From: Haemonchus contortus
Lineage: Eukaryota; Nematoda; Chromadorea; Rhabditida; Trichostrongylidae
NCBI GenBank assembly: GCA_000469685.2
Contig: LS997563.1
Coordinates: forward strand, 26,090,397 to 26,154,396
Length of the DNA: 64,000 nt
Direction of reading: 5' to 3'
The notes under the pieces were generated by a model. It had not been told where the DNA came from, made no database searches, and worked only from the letters and a program-made list of their open reading frames with translations. The translations under genes and the position numbers were made by a program. Shown here in pieces: positions 12,080-24,200 of this stretch. Every line of letters begins with the position of its first letter. The stretch's first letter is position 1.

Positions 12080-14330
12080 TCTTTATGCTGCTGCGATCTT
12101 GACCCTAACTCTCCGCCCCAGGAGGCTGAATAAGATCGATACTGGTAGTTCTGTTGTATGAATAATGTATTGAAATGAAGCTGAACAGGATATTCACTGC
12201 AGTGAATGGAGGGCGTACATTGAAGTGCGTGAAAAAAGTCGTCGTAAACTTAAACCAACGAATTACAGCCGTCATATGGAGAGATTCGTAGCTGAGCCTG
12301 CACCTTCACAAGTGTTTGACAGTCGACTAAATTGAGGAGAAACATTCTGGTTGAAAGAAAAGAATGGATGGAATTAGATTGCCTGAAAGACGTCTACAGG
12401 CTGGGTGTGCTCAAAATGCTAGGCCGAATCAAGCTAAGCAACCACTAATGCTAGTTCTTGCGGTGTAGGAGTAGTGATTTCTGTTCCCTTGTTCAAAACA
12501 AACTATCTGGAACAATTTGCGCTAAAAGGGGTACAAACGACACTGGTATGATGTATGGTCACAGTGGATACATCGCGTCATGGTAAACAGTTTATAACTG
12601 TCTGCACTTTTCAACTGAATTTGCGTAACGGCCATTGGAGCGGCATTCCAACCAGGCATAAAAAAGAGCAAAATTAACCCTGGTCTTTCAGTTCCATCCA
12701 AAACTTTGAACGGCAGGGCAGAAGAATACACCAGAAGAAAAAAATTAGGTTTTTGGGATGAATATTTTCAAGAATGTTGTTTACGAAGAAGATTGTCCCT
12801 GAACCACAACTTCTGTACATTTCGTGGGGTGCCTCGATAATTCATGCTGTCACTGTACAAAGCAGCGACACTGTTGTATCCGAACTTTATTCAAGTGTTA
12901 ATGTGCTCCATCGAAGGATAGACGGTGAAATACTTCGGCTTTAGCCGAAGTACGTTAGTTGCATGCACCCACGCATTCCACTTTCAAGTGGCGTCATAAT
13001 AGATTTTTAAGGTCAATGAAATCAATCTTAAAGTCATTGTTCTTACCCTTACACAATGGGTTTAAATCAATCAGTCAAGCCGTAAGAATAGGAGACCTGG
13101 TGTGGTTGGGACTTAGATTCGGGGTTAAATAATGCTTGTGATCGTGGGCTGCCTGGCATCACACTAACGCCGCTCATATGTATGCGTTCCATCCGAAAAG
13201 TTAAAATAGGATGCTAGACTTGGAAAGGTTCGAATTCATTTCTTCAAAATGATGAACTCAAACACGACTATGAAACGCGTGAGATCTTTTTTCCGAATCA
13301 TTCAGTGTGCTCATGCTAACTCTTGCATCTCTCTGTCCCCTTCTTCACTTTCAACCTTCTTTTGGGCCGGACTAAAATCGACGAATCGAGCAAAAAAGTT
13401 GAAGAACTATTGAAAAGCAAATAAAGTGAAATGAAATGTTCGCCAAATTGTAGTCTCGCATGGGAGTGACTTTCCAAGAACAGCTAGCTCTTTCTTACCT
13501 ACTCAAATTTTGAATATTGTTTATGAGGCCTTCACTTTCGAAAAAAACAGGTTTTGGAATTCGACTAAAATGGATAGAACATACCGGTTCATACGATAGA
13601 CGATTGAATAGCCGCATTCGAGATAATCGACTTCAAATCTGCTTAGTCGTAATTCTTCGGGGCTTTCCTTTTCTTCAGCAGAACGTGGTGGTGTTGGTTT
13701 CAATGGTCAGTATTGTAGTAGCGCCAGTTGATGGCAGACCCAGTTTTCGTTGCGCTAATCCAAGCAAAATGAGGCCGGATAACCGTTTGACAGCTGCTGA
13801 CGGATAAACGGCGCCAGCAAGTTTAGTGTTGAGTGTTTCAGGGGCCTAACATTGCTCACGGAAATGGCGAAATCACGTAGGGGACAGATTCGGAGCCCTC
13901 ATGGCTACTGTTTTTGTCTCATTCTGTCTACACATGCTTTTTCGAATGAGTCTTCTTTTCGGTAATTCGAATAAGATTACACTTGGGAGGGTTTTGAAAG
14001 TTGAACCCGGAAAACGATAGCAATGGAATGGTGAAAGACCTCGTATTCAACATCTCCCTTCTCCTCCGAATTTTATCTAGATCACCTGCATTATTAAGCC
14101 ATGTGGACGGAAGATCGGCGCTACTCGTCCTCTATTTATGTGGATGTCAAAGTAACATTTGTACCAGTTATTAATCATCCATCGCTCGTGGAACATTTAA
14201 AACCGGAGTTCAAGTGACCTTTAATAGATCGCTACCAGCAGTGTCACGGTTACACATGCGGTATACTGAACTGTCAACCAACCTCTTGAAAAATAGATCA
14301 GGTTGAAACTTTTGTTCATAAGGAGTTAGG
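12080..14330. other. Intergenic, with a short perfect hairpin
   Basis: No gene is supported. A perfect 10-bp-stem hairpin, TACTTCGGCT-TT-AGCCGAAGTA, lies at 12931-12952. The frame at 13517-13807 has no recognisable motif. Confidence 0.4.
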
Positions 14331-14334
14331 CTCA

Positions 14335-14830
14335 ACAATAACAATTCACAAGAAAATGGTCTTCAACTTCATCAACACCTTCTATAACAGTATGAACAGG
14401 TGTCTGGCGAAGAAAATAGCAAAGCCAAGCAAAAATTTTTTTGGGCACAGGCACATGGTCAGCGACCGACATTGAGTACTCAATACCAAGTACAGATCCG
14501 TCTGAAGTGAGCAACGGGTGTCCAGGATTGGCACCTACGACGTTGAAAATAAATTTACAGGTAGACATGCCACTTCTCAAAGCAGACTCGCTGAAGCAGC
14601 CGCCATAATTCGGGTAGCCGTCATTGTTTTCAATAGTAATCCCATCATGTTACACTTATTGCATTGAAGAAGCCAGGTACCTGCACTTCTCCAGACCTGA
14701 TGTGCTCATAAGAGCAAATTACTGTACTCTCCAACGAGCCCCTAATGCTCCTTGAACTCGATCCGGAATCTGAGCAACCCGCGTACAAACCATTACACCG
14801 ATGTGGGCCAAACGAAATGTTGGACATCTA
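14335..14830 (-). pseudogene. Unrecognised, possibly broken coding fragment
   Basis: Two minus-strand frames adjoin. The upstream one (14827-14645) begins at an ATG just after a CCTAG acceptor-like site. The downstream one (to about 14332) can be read back through DGYPNYGGC and SESALRSGMSTC. The two are joined only by a one-base frame change near 14650. The downstream frame contains GANPGHPLLTSDGSVLGI, which recalls the GDSGGPLL-DGxVLGI block of S1 trypsin-like proteases with the catalytic motif lost. That resemblance is short and could be chance. No His or Asp triad motif was found. Confidence 0.3.
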
Positions 14831-14839
14831 GGTGTGGTG

Positions 14840-16530
14840 GCAGGGCCCTGGAGCGATTACGGTTCAAGTTTCTCTCTTGTCTTGCTTAAAGCATATTTAT
14901 AGTTTGCAGAATAGTCCAAAATATAGAAAAGCGAAGGAGAGGAAAGGGCACGTGCTATCATTGCCCTTGTGAATTTTGTTAGGCTCATGGCGAAGAAAGT
15001 TTGACATCCTAACTGAACATGTAACTAATTAGGTTATTACAGTTTTGCAGAACAGAAGAAAAACCTAGTGACGGATTTTTTAATCACTAATTCACTTACA
15101 CTTAGTGGAGCTTTGCGTTAGCGAGACTAGAAAGTAAAAAAATGTAGTCGATCGGAGATAGTGACCCTATGAAAAATATTTAACAACGAGCTGGTCTATT
15201 TATCACTTCCTGGTATGAGCCTTTGCATTTATGGATCCTAACGACCATTCTGGGAGTAACAATGGAAATATATGAAGAAGTAGAAATAAAGGAAGTAGTA
15301 CTAGGAATACATTGGGCAAATGCTGATAGCAGAAAAGTTTCCTGAAAGTTGCTAGGCGCTGTTCCAGCACCAACCCAATCACTTTGCCTACTTCATTATG
15401 CGTGTACCAGGTAGGAGAGTGATATCATCTCTCGTTGTGTTCTACTGCCACGTGTCAACAACTAAGAAGGGCTGGAGGAGTAAGATGGAGGTGGTTTGTG
15501 TGAAAAGCGTTACTGTTTCAGGAGAATGAAGATGCATAGGCAAGTTGCATTTGTTTTTTTTTTTTCAACGAAAATTATGACAGCTGGAAATGCCATCATT
15601 TATGGATGCCTTCTTTCACACGTCTTCTTTAACCCTTTTTTCGGTTTCTTGGTAGTGAGTCGTTCCGTGATCGTAATCTTAATGAATGGACTATTTTCAA
15701 TGAGACACTGAAGAAATCAGGGTCAAACTTTCAATCGTCACCATCTGTCAGGGTCGGATGTTTTGCAAATATTCTTGTCCTAGAGAAGAAATAAACCGCT
15801 GCTTTCATTTTCGCTGAACTACACTCCATATCTCATCCGCCGACTGGATCTGCCCCATAAGAACACAGTAGAACCTCATCAAGCTCCAAAACCTTCTCGA
15901 AGATTTTGTCGCCTAAAGTGATTTTCCCTATGCATACCGTAACTGTTATGCGACGATTTTATTACTATTATTAACTATATTTACTACTGTAAATATAATG
16001 AATAATAGTCGGCGGGTCGGAGATGGCATATCTATTATTGGTTATATTATTTATTTATTACCAGGCGGCCACGCACGCTATTGCGTGCGCTCGGGGCTCT
16101 AGCCATGAGGGAAGGAGCCACGTGAGCTTCTGATTTTCATTATAGACTTTATCATCTGAGCCTCTTCCAGGACACTTCTGTAGCGGCCATCTCTTTTTGG
16201 GATGTGAAATGGGGCTGTGTGTGGCCATGAAGAGTACACCGATGTATCCAAATCAAATACCTATGCAGTCCATGTAGTCGTAGAAACCCTGTGTAGTTTG
16301 GACCGTGTGTGGCCATGAACACTAACTTTGAGAGGAAAGCCCCTTTGGGCAGTTGTAGGGATTTAGACGTCTTCACATTCACATTTACACGCATTTGCTC
16401 TTAGGTAGAAGGGACTACTGTGTGTGGAATCATGGATACTGACTTTCAGAAAATTTACAGCCTAATTTTTGAAAGAGTTTAATGGTATCTCCTAATTGTA
16501 CACCTATGTAGTCAGGGTTAGTGGGAAGGA
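14840..16530. other. Intergenic, nothing supported
   Basis: The stretch is AT-rich. It holds a TATT-rich segment at 15960-16060 and a small CGCACGC/GCGTGCG stem near 16072-16089. No exon or RNA gene is recognised. Confidence 0.4.
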
Positions 16531-16539
16531 AAGATGGAT

Positions 16540-17310
16540 AAATTTTTTGATCTCAGCCCCCCTCCCCTCTTTGCAAACCCCACCCACTTCAAGCTTCGAA
16601 TCACATTACTTTTATTACTTCCAGACACCTTTTGCCCGCGTTCTAAAACGCATCTGAAAAGACTTAATAATTTTGATGTAAGCCCCGCTCACTTTTGCCA
16701 ATCCCGCCCACTTGCGCCTTCTGGCCACATTTGTTCTTTTACGCCATATTTCTGAATAGAGTTATAAATTTTTGATCTAAGCCCCGCCCACTTCAGTGCC
16801 AACCCGCCTACTTCTGGGGTTTGACCACATTTGTTCTTTTACACCTTAATACCTTTTTGCCGCATCCCAGAACATTTCTGAATAGAGTTATAAATTTTCT
16901 ATCTAAGCCCCGCTCACCTTAGTGCCAACCCCGCCCACTTCTGGGATTTGACCACATTTGTTCTTTTTCACCTTAATACCTTTTTGCCGCATCCCAGAAC
17001 ATTTCTGAATAGAGTTATAAATTTTCTATCTAAGCCCCGCTCACCTTAGTGCCAACCCCGCCCACTTCTGGAATTTGACCACATTTGTTCTTTTTCACCT
17101 TAATACCTTTTTGCCGCATCCCAGAACTTTTCTGAATAGAGTTATAAATTTTTGATCTAAGTCCCGCCCACTTTGGTGCCAACCACACCCACTTCGAGAA
17201 TTTGACCACATTTGTTCCATTACCTCCAATCACTTTTTTCCCGCATTCTAGAACGTTTCCGAACGAACTTACGCTAATTTTTGAAAAGTAGCTTTCACCT
17301 CAACGCACGC
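16540..17310. repeat. Tandem minisatellite, period about 127 bp
   Basis: The string TTTCTGAATAGAGTTATAAA recurs at 16749, 16874, 17001 and about 17128, which gives steps of 125-127 bp. Each unit carries CCCCGCCCACTTC-like and TTTGACCACATTTGTTC blocks. The two central units are nearly identical, whereas the outer ones are diverged. About six units are visible, and related decayed sequence continues to about 17620. It is non-coding. Confidence 0.85.
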
Positions 17311-17729
17311 CCCGCCCCTCGTGGGCGGGACTTCGCTGTACTTACTCATGCCCAGCACGCATAAAGCCTTGCTCACTCTTTTTATTTTTTCCCGGCCTCG
17401 ACGCCTTCGTTGAATCGAGTTAAGAATCTCTGTGGAAAGTACCGCCCACTGCGAGAACGCTCCGTCCACCGCCGGTAAATTTCCTTTATGTTAATTTTTG
17501 ACCCATCCCTCACCTTTGCACATTTTTTCCGGTGTCTGGAATGTTATGAGACCGAATTGGAAGAATTCGCCCACGACCCCGCCCAATTCCTGCGCACGCC
17601 CCGCCCCTTGGGAGCGGAGCTCCGCTGAGCTCACGTGTGCTCTGTTGGTCCTGCCCTATGCTCGACCCATTCCAAACTTGACCCGATCTCTACAGTTGCT
17701 TCGTCAGATGATACTGAAATTTGCGACGA

Positions 17730-17775
17730 CAAACAGACAAACAGACAAACAAACAGACAAACATACAGACACACC
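17730..17775. repeat. (CAGACAAA)n simple repeat
   Basis: CAGACAAACAGACAAACAAA-type units are repeated just before the Tc1/mariner element that starts at 17794. A similar GACAAAC-rich tract lies at 53841-53915. Tracts of this kind often mark transposon ends, but here that is only an association. Confidence 0.8.
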
Positions 17776-17793
17776 AAGGATGTGGTTTATATA

Positions 17794-19055
17794 CAGGGTG
17801 GGCCAAAATTATGATTACAGCGCGCGCTGACGTTCATTGCAAATTTTTTCTGAGTTCATAACAATTCATTGAATTTCTTCAGTTTCACAAAGTAGCTCAC
17901 GTTATTACCTTTCTAATGATGCTAAACATTCGGTAGATTTTTAACATAATATAGGTGTAACTAGTCCGTGAATTAAACGTCGCTTTGCATTTACAAGCAC
18001 TTTTGGCACGTTGCATCTACAGACGAACTAGCGAAACAAGGCAGGTATTGCATTCAACCATAAGACGCACTCGAGAGTTGGGAACAATTGCAGATAGGAG
18101 TGGTGAACCTAGGAGAGCTGTGGTTATATTTAGGGGAAGTGTTGAGGAAACAGGGCAAAGGTCTACGTAGAAGCAAAATTCATTCTGAGTCCAAAAAGGC
18201 TAAATGAATGGATATGTCACGAAATTTTCTGCGTGAAATCGTGCAGCATCACCTGCACAACGAGACCCTTATACAATCAGAAAGTGATTTCCCCAGAAAG
18301 CAGGTCAAAGAAGAGAAAGTTTGACAAACAAAAGCTGCCTGTCGCATCCGAAAAAAATTGTCCTGCGGAATTCCTGTTCACCGACGAAAAGAGATTCACA
18401 GTGAAATAGGTGGTCAATAAGTAGAGCAATAACATTTATATGAAGCTCAAAGAAATGAAAGTGATACAGCGTCTGGCTCACTAACTTTCTGTGATGTCCT
18501 GTGCAAGCATCACCGCCGAGGCAAAGACACCGATTATTCTTGTAAATTATGGAGTGAAAGTTGGTTTGGAGGCCTGTCTGATCTCTTCGTGCGCAATAGG
18601 ACACTTTGTTGATTCGAACCGGTCATATTGTCAAGATGAAGCTCCTGACCGCAGAACAGAAATTGTCTAGAAATTTCGTGAGAGGAGTTCTTTGACTTCA
18701 TAACCTTCGATCAGTGACCACTCTGGAGCCCTGACCTAAATTCCATGAATGTCTCAATGTGGTCAGCTTCTGAGATGAAAGCATCCTTTAGCCCAAACAT
18801 GAGAAGAAATAATCTCGAAAATGCTTAGCAAAAAACCGGGACCATTTCGATGACCCTAGCTGCGTGCCACCGTCAATCCCGTCCATCGACGTCTTTGGGG
18901 TTGGGTGAAAGCAGAAAGCAACAGATCCCAGTCTCAATGTATAGTTTTGATAAGAAATTTGTGACAAACCCTTTAATGAAATTGGTTCGCTCTATTGGCT
19001 TTCTATTCGTTTTCTGCGATGTGATTTCTGTGTAATCATAATTTTGGCCCACCCT
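17794..19055 (+). mobile_element. IS630/Tc1-mariner element, decayed
   Basis: Terminal inverted repeats CAGGGTGGGCCAAAATTATG (17794) and its exact inverse (to about 19055) are flanked by TATA, which fits insertion at TA. Between them is a plus-strand transposase with stops and frameshifts. LFTDEKRFTV, translated near 18375-18400, holds the first catalytic aspartate of the DDE/D triad. Farther on, PDLN (about 18730) matches the region of the third catalytic residue. Total length is about 1.26 kb, normal for the superfamily. The broken frame makes it non-autonomous, although the ends are well preserved. Confidence 0.85.
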
Positions 19056-19352
19056 GTATAGTAAGGATTGCATTAAACTTGCATTTCACTATATAAATTT
19101 CACGAGTAAAGGAACTCGAAAGAAGATCAACTCCAAAGAAGTACTCCTTTTTGCATTACAAGTATCCAAATAGATCTGACAACATTAACAAGGAGAACAC
19201 CATTTGAAGATTTTGACGCCATTGAGGTCAGGAGTTTCATAGTCTCCGAATGGCTCATCTGTGATCCTGATGGCGAAAATTTGTGCACCCAAGGGACATT
19301 CGCTGCTTTCTAAACAGCTCATCTTACTGCAGCGAAAATCATCACAAATATA

Positions 19353-20231
19353 TTAGGTTGGCAAATAAGTCCTGCGACAAAATGGAGAGCTTTTTTCAAT
19401 CATTTCTAGATTTTTTCATATCAATCAATTTTCGGAAAAATATTTACTGAAGAAGTCAACAACCTTCTTTTATTCTTTGAGCCATTCACTGATGCCATCT
19501 CTTTAGGAAAGAGGGAGCTGTGAATCAAAGTAGTTATTGACTGCCGTTTTTGGATCACATTAAGTTACGAATTTCTTTCCCACAACGGGATGCTCAAAAA
19601 GGCGGAGCACCTGGTAGTTAAAAGGGGGAACACTCCGGGAGTACGACTGATGAGTAACCTACAACCAATCGGGATCGGTGAACTTTTGACGGGGTCTAAA
19701 GCGAATTTTCGACGTGTGCTGTCCCTCTGTAGGGACCTGATTTACGGTTTGATCGTCCTTGTCTAACCCCGTTTGCCAAATAAAGGGGATCATAGGGGCA
19801 AGCGATAGCTGTGTCCATCCAGTCTGCGTTCAGCAACTCATAGTGGATGAATTCCTTCAACATCCATTAAATTAGGGGACGATGGTTGCGTTACCCCGAA
19901 GACTGGTATCTCCTGCAGTGAAGCGATCCAGCCGATTGTTGACCGTCGATCGGTGAGCAGCGCTAGCATAGAATGGATTGCTGATATTTCGAGCCGCTAC
20001 ACCCGCGCTTTTTCCTAGGCGTGCTTAGTAGAAGGTGTTGGTACGAATCGGGTGTTGTCCATTCGTTGACCGTAATGCTGCGAAAGCCCACAAGCGTGCC
20101 CTTATTTACTCATGTGTTGATCCCCCGGGGAACGTCCTACAAGTTTATCACCCTTGCTACCGTGTTCACACTGTTGATACAAATTTTCAACGCTTCGAAT
20201 TTTTTGTCGCAGGACTTATTTGCCAACCTAA
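19353..20231 (-). mobile_element. Mariner-family remnant (879 bp)
   Basis: The ends are TTAGGTTGGCAAATAAGTCC (19353) and its inverse, with matching TGTCGCAGGACTTA inward. The left end abuts TA. The minus strand carries decayed transposase pieces, including a helix-turn-helix region segment (STVNNRLDRFTAGDTSLRG, near 19900-19960) and a C-terminal segment resembling the mariner tail (KKVVDFFSKYF, near 19450). Stops interrupt it throughout, and the catalytic block is not recognisable. Confidence 0.75.
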
Positions 20232-20239
20232 TGTATCAT

Positions 20240-21200
20240 GTGGTAAAGGACTGAAAGCAAGAATGTGATTCACAGATTTCATATGTCGGAGAAGGCTCAG
20301 CGTCAATGCTCGTGTAGCTGGCAGTTTGAGATATTCAGAGAATGATGGCTGCTCCACTTCAGGCTTCTTTTCATCCAAGAGTAGCCTTGTCTGGTTATAA
20401 AACTTTTTTTACAGAGTGCTGCATGGCCATATTACATAAGCGGTACAACAAATTTCGGCCGTATCTGATGATACTTTTTTTCATCATCACTCTTCGTTAT
20501 CGTCAAGACAGTGGCACGGATTACAGACTGAACTTGGATTATCGTAAGTTGAGAAAAGTTAGCATTTACCACAAAGAAGTTGAATCTGGAATTTAGGCGA
20601 AAGACTTTTACACCTTGATCCGTTTTTCGACATACTATTCTGGTGAAGTTGCTGGAAACCTTTCATGTTTTGGATCAAATTTCAATTCATACCTCTCACA
20701 AATGGGCCTCTTTTCGATGTGACTTGATTCCAAGTGAACCAGATCAAGTAATGACAAATTGAACAGCCATGCTTGCACTTGCCAGAGCGGTAACAGCAAT
20801 TTCTGCGGACCACTCGATGAGCTGCCAGACCCCCAGAATCAATCGTTTTGCGCTTTCACACCATGTTCCCTGACATGGGCATCTTTCGATCTTTTCCTGT
20901 CAGTGTTTGTTTGGATCCCTTGCACCTCGACGTAGGCAACAAACTGTGAACACAATTCTTGTGCTCCGGGAGAGAAAGACTGCTGGATTTTACCAAGATC
21001 ATGGCATGACGCCGTCACACCTAGACGCTCCTGTTGTCTATCGAACAGCCGATTGACCTCATATACTTCAAAGTATTCCAAATGCTAGGTGAAATGCCAT
21101 AACCCAATAATCTCTCAGACGAAGAGCTCACCCTGAGATTAATGAATATAATAGAATTTAACGAAAGTTCAATACAGTGTTTCTCTTCCGATGACATTTC
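20240..21200. other. Upstream of sulfotransferase gene, no exon identified
   Basis: The first exon(s) of the sulfotransferase gene should lie here or further upstream. No signal-anchor exon could be identified with confidence. Confidence 0.35.
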
Positions 21201-21202
21201 AG

Positions 21203-21282
21203 GTGATGAAAAGCTGCAAAAAAAGGAGTTGCTAGAGTGGACACAACTGTTCATGAACCGATCTCGATTGGTGCCCCCATTT
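21203..21282 (+). CDS. Sulfotransferase exon A
   Basis: It starts after the acceptor GACATTTCAG and ends in phase 0 before the donor GTACGC. It encodes DEKLQKKELLEWTQ and then FMNRSRLVPPF, the stretch that leads into the conserved ISPNYNLATC block. The following intron is 104 bp. It is the first exon that I can support. Confidence 0.7.
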
Positions 21283-24200
21283 GTACGCCTCAGAGAAGCG
21301 TTTCTGGTGAACAGTGGCTTTTCGATCAAACCTGAATTTTTGCTTTTTTCAAGCGTGACTTTTTTATATGATATGTAGTTCTTCAGATATCGCCTAACTA
21401 CAACTTGGCTACATGCCAGATAGAGAAGGTCATGAGTACTTTCCGTTCCGGCCTGTTCTGTTATCTAAATCGAAAAGACGAATTTCTGGCCTCTGGAAGA
21501 AGTATCAGCACCGAGCACTGGTTGTCAGCGTACGTTTCTGATAGTTTCATCGAATTGCATTACTTCAGATAAAAGACCAAAGGCACATTGGGAATCATTT
21601 TATATTCTTATCAAATGGGGCATTACAAGCGTCGTTCAACATGAACTTTGTGAGCTGAACAGTATACTAAATACTTGATATTGTATCAGAATTTGTGGAG
21701 CACTTCAGAAGAACCACATGAATCTAGTGAATAGCACAAAGGTATGACGATGGTGATGTACATACGTAGACGCTGACTGCATGATTCTGTGGATGGATCC
21801 TTTAATTTGAAACATGACTCACAATCAGACAACATTTCCATCTAATATAATAAGACAAATGGTATCAGATGCGTCTGGAAAAAAGTGAATTTGAATCGTT
21901 AGCACAAATTGCTTCTGGTCGTCCTGTCCTTTAAGCAGCTGATCGGGTTATCTACAAATGAACAAAACTCCGTCATTACTAGACAGCATAAAATTGTTGC
22001 TTTTTGTGGTATTTCATTGGTTATCTAGATTTCTCCTATCGAGCAAATCATTAACTACGGATAAGAATTGAGAATAGTTTATGATGAACTCGGTTGACGC
22101 GTTCTAATAGATCCTGTAATCTCAAAGCTTTCAGGTGATAGGGCATACATTAAGAACATTGACGACAATCACTTCTTTGTCGTGTGCTCGATTATGTCTA
22201 TTGTTTCTAGCTAGACCAAGTGAGCAGCGAAAATACACATAACGACACACTTAAACCAAGCGACCTAAAAGGGGATCTGCTTTATATTGGTTCCCCTAGT
22301 TTGTCATCATACTATCCTGAGCCCATTATCAAACAGACGAATGGAAGCGATGACAACTAAATAAATAAGTAGTGATCCCAATCGGAAGATTCACATAGAG
22401 AAATAGGGTAGTCAAACTATTCAATGGACAAAAACGACAATGACTTCAATCGTATATACCTTGCTCTTCGAATTGAGAAATCAAAAGTGCAGTGGATGTC
22501 TCAACTCACAGCAACTTCTAGAAAGGTTATTGGATATCATTACAGATTTTGTGATGACCACTTGTACGAAAGGACGTTCACGGATGTAGAAAGTCTCCTT
22601 GGGAATGATAGGCTATTATTTGCCCTGATCCGAGAGCCCGTCGAACGATTTATAAGTGGATATGTCGACAAATGTATAACGTGGGTCTCAACTTTAAGAC
22701 ATTTCGAAAAGTTGGAATTTATTCGCGTCAGTGATATCTGCTGGTGCAGCCAGAATCGTAAACATTAGGATCACTATACATCATTTTATGGACTCGGTGG
22801 TGTGCCTTACTCAAACTTCAGTAACTTCATCATTAGAAAGAAATGATTTAAGTGGAAAGAAAGTATAAAAGTGTCCAACCTAGTCATTCTCGTTACAGAA
22901 AGTCGCCTGCTGAGGTCAAAGCGCCTCGAGATAAATAACGCACCATTTTTCCTGTAGTTAACAGGTTGGTCTAGAGTTCCAGACTACCAAATGAGAGAGA
23001 ACTCGAGTAAAAGGGTGGATCAGTTCATAGGATCAGTGTTAAATTAGCGAGCTACTTTCCAGACAGGAAACAAGATTGAAAAGGCGAATAAGGGAAATGC
23101 AACATCTAGTAGGGCGGCTCGGACCAAGAACTCAAACATACGAAACACTTGTACAATTAGGAAAGATATTCAGTTTAATTCTTATAGCATATTCGTAGAA
23201 AATAAGCTTGAGAAGGTACAGCTGATTCATGGAGAATGGTTCCTTTTTGCATTTATTAGAAACAGCATGGAACCGTTCCTTGTCGAACCATGTCCTGCAA
23301 GATTGCAGAAATGGTTTTGTATAATTGTCAAGTTCAGTTGAAAGGTTCGAGTACTATGATCAGTGCACGAGAGCAGCAACGGTCTACGTCTGTAAAGTGA
23401 TATTTTTGTGCAGTATCGCTTGTACCACTTTCTTCCTGACTTTGTATTTGTCCTTTCACACATGATTCCACTGATCATGCTAACAAAGAGTACGAATATT
23501 TCGAGAACTCTTGCAGTGCTGTGGTCATCATGCCATTTTTTGTATCCTGCTTTGCAGTAGATTTTGACGATTTCTTCGATCTCGATCTCTTTCTTCTCGA
23601 TTTTTCCATTCTCTCCTCTGAAGGGCGCCCACTGAAGACAGACTCGGATGTTCTTGCGCTTCATCAGATAAGCAATCTCTTAGAACGTCTCAGCTAAAGG
23701 TCTGACAGCTAAGGATTACGTTGGTATACGGCACAATTTTTGCGATTTCTGCAGGGCATATATATGTAATATACCATATATAATATATAATACAATATAT
23801 ATAGACATATATAGACGTACATATGTATGTATACATATATTATATGTATAAATATCCACGTTTTTGACATGTATAGATGCATACGTTATCGCACAGAAAT
23901 TCTTGCAGGGAAAGACCGCCTAATTGGATGGAAAAATGTAAATGTTTTTGTTGTGGAGGCAATATGACCTGCTTTGTGTCTCGTCTGAAACACCATCTTC
24001 TTGAATACAACAGTGTGCGGCGAGTTACAAGCAAGACAGATTTCTACTATATGCGTCACTTTGCTCCACTGACTTGGTTAGTGGGGTTTTCGAAAACCTT
24101 GCATTCTTCAGCACAATTTTCATATTTCGCTTTGTTTCAATCTCATTGTAAGTTGCCAAAAAGCCTGCAGTTTTCATCGCTTCTGCTTCAATGAAATCGG

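Noticed and set aside
17700..17780. CRISPR-like short repeats
   Set aside because: It is an 8-bp simple repeat with no spacers. No CRISPR array is present in the window.
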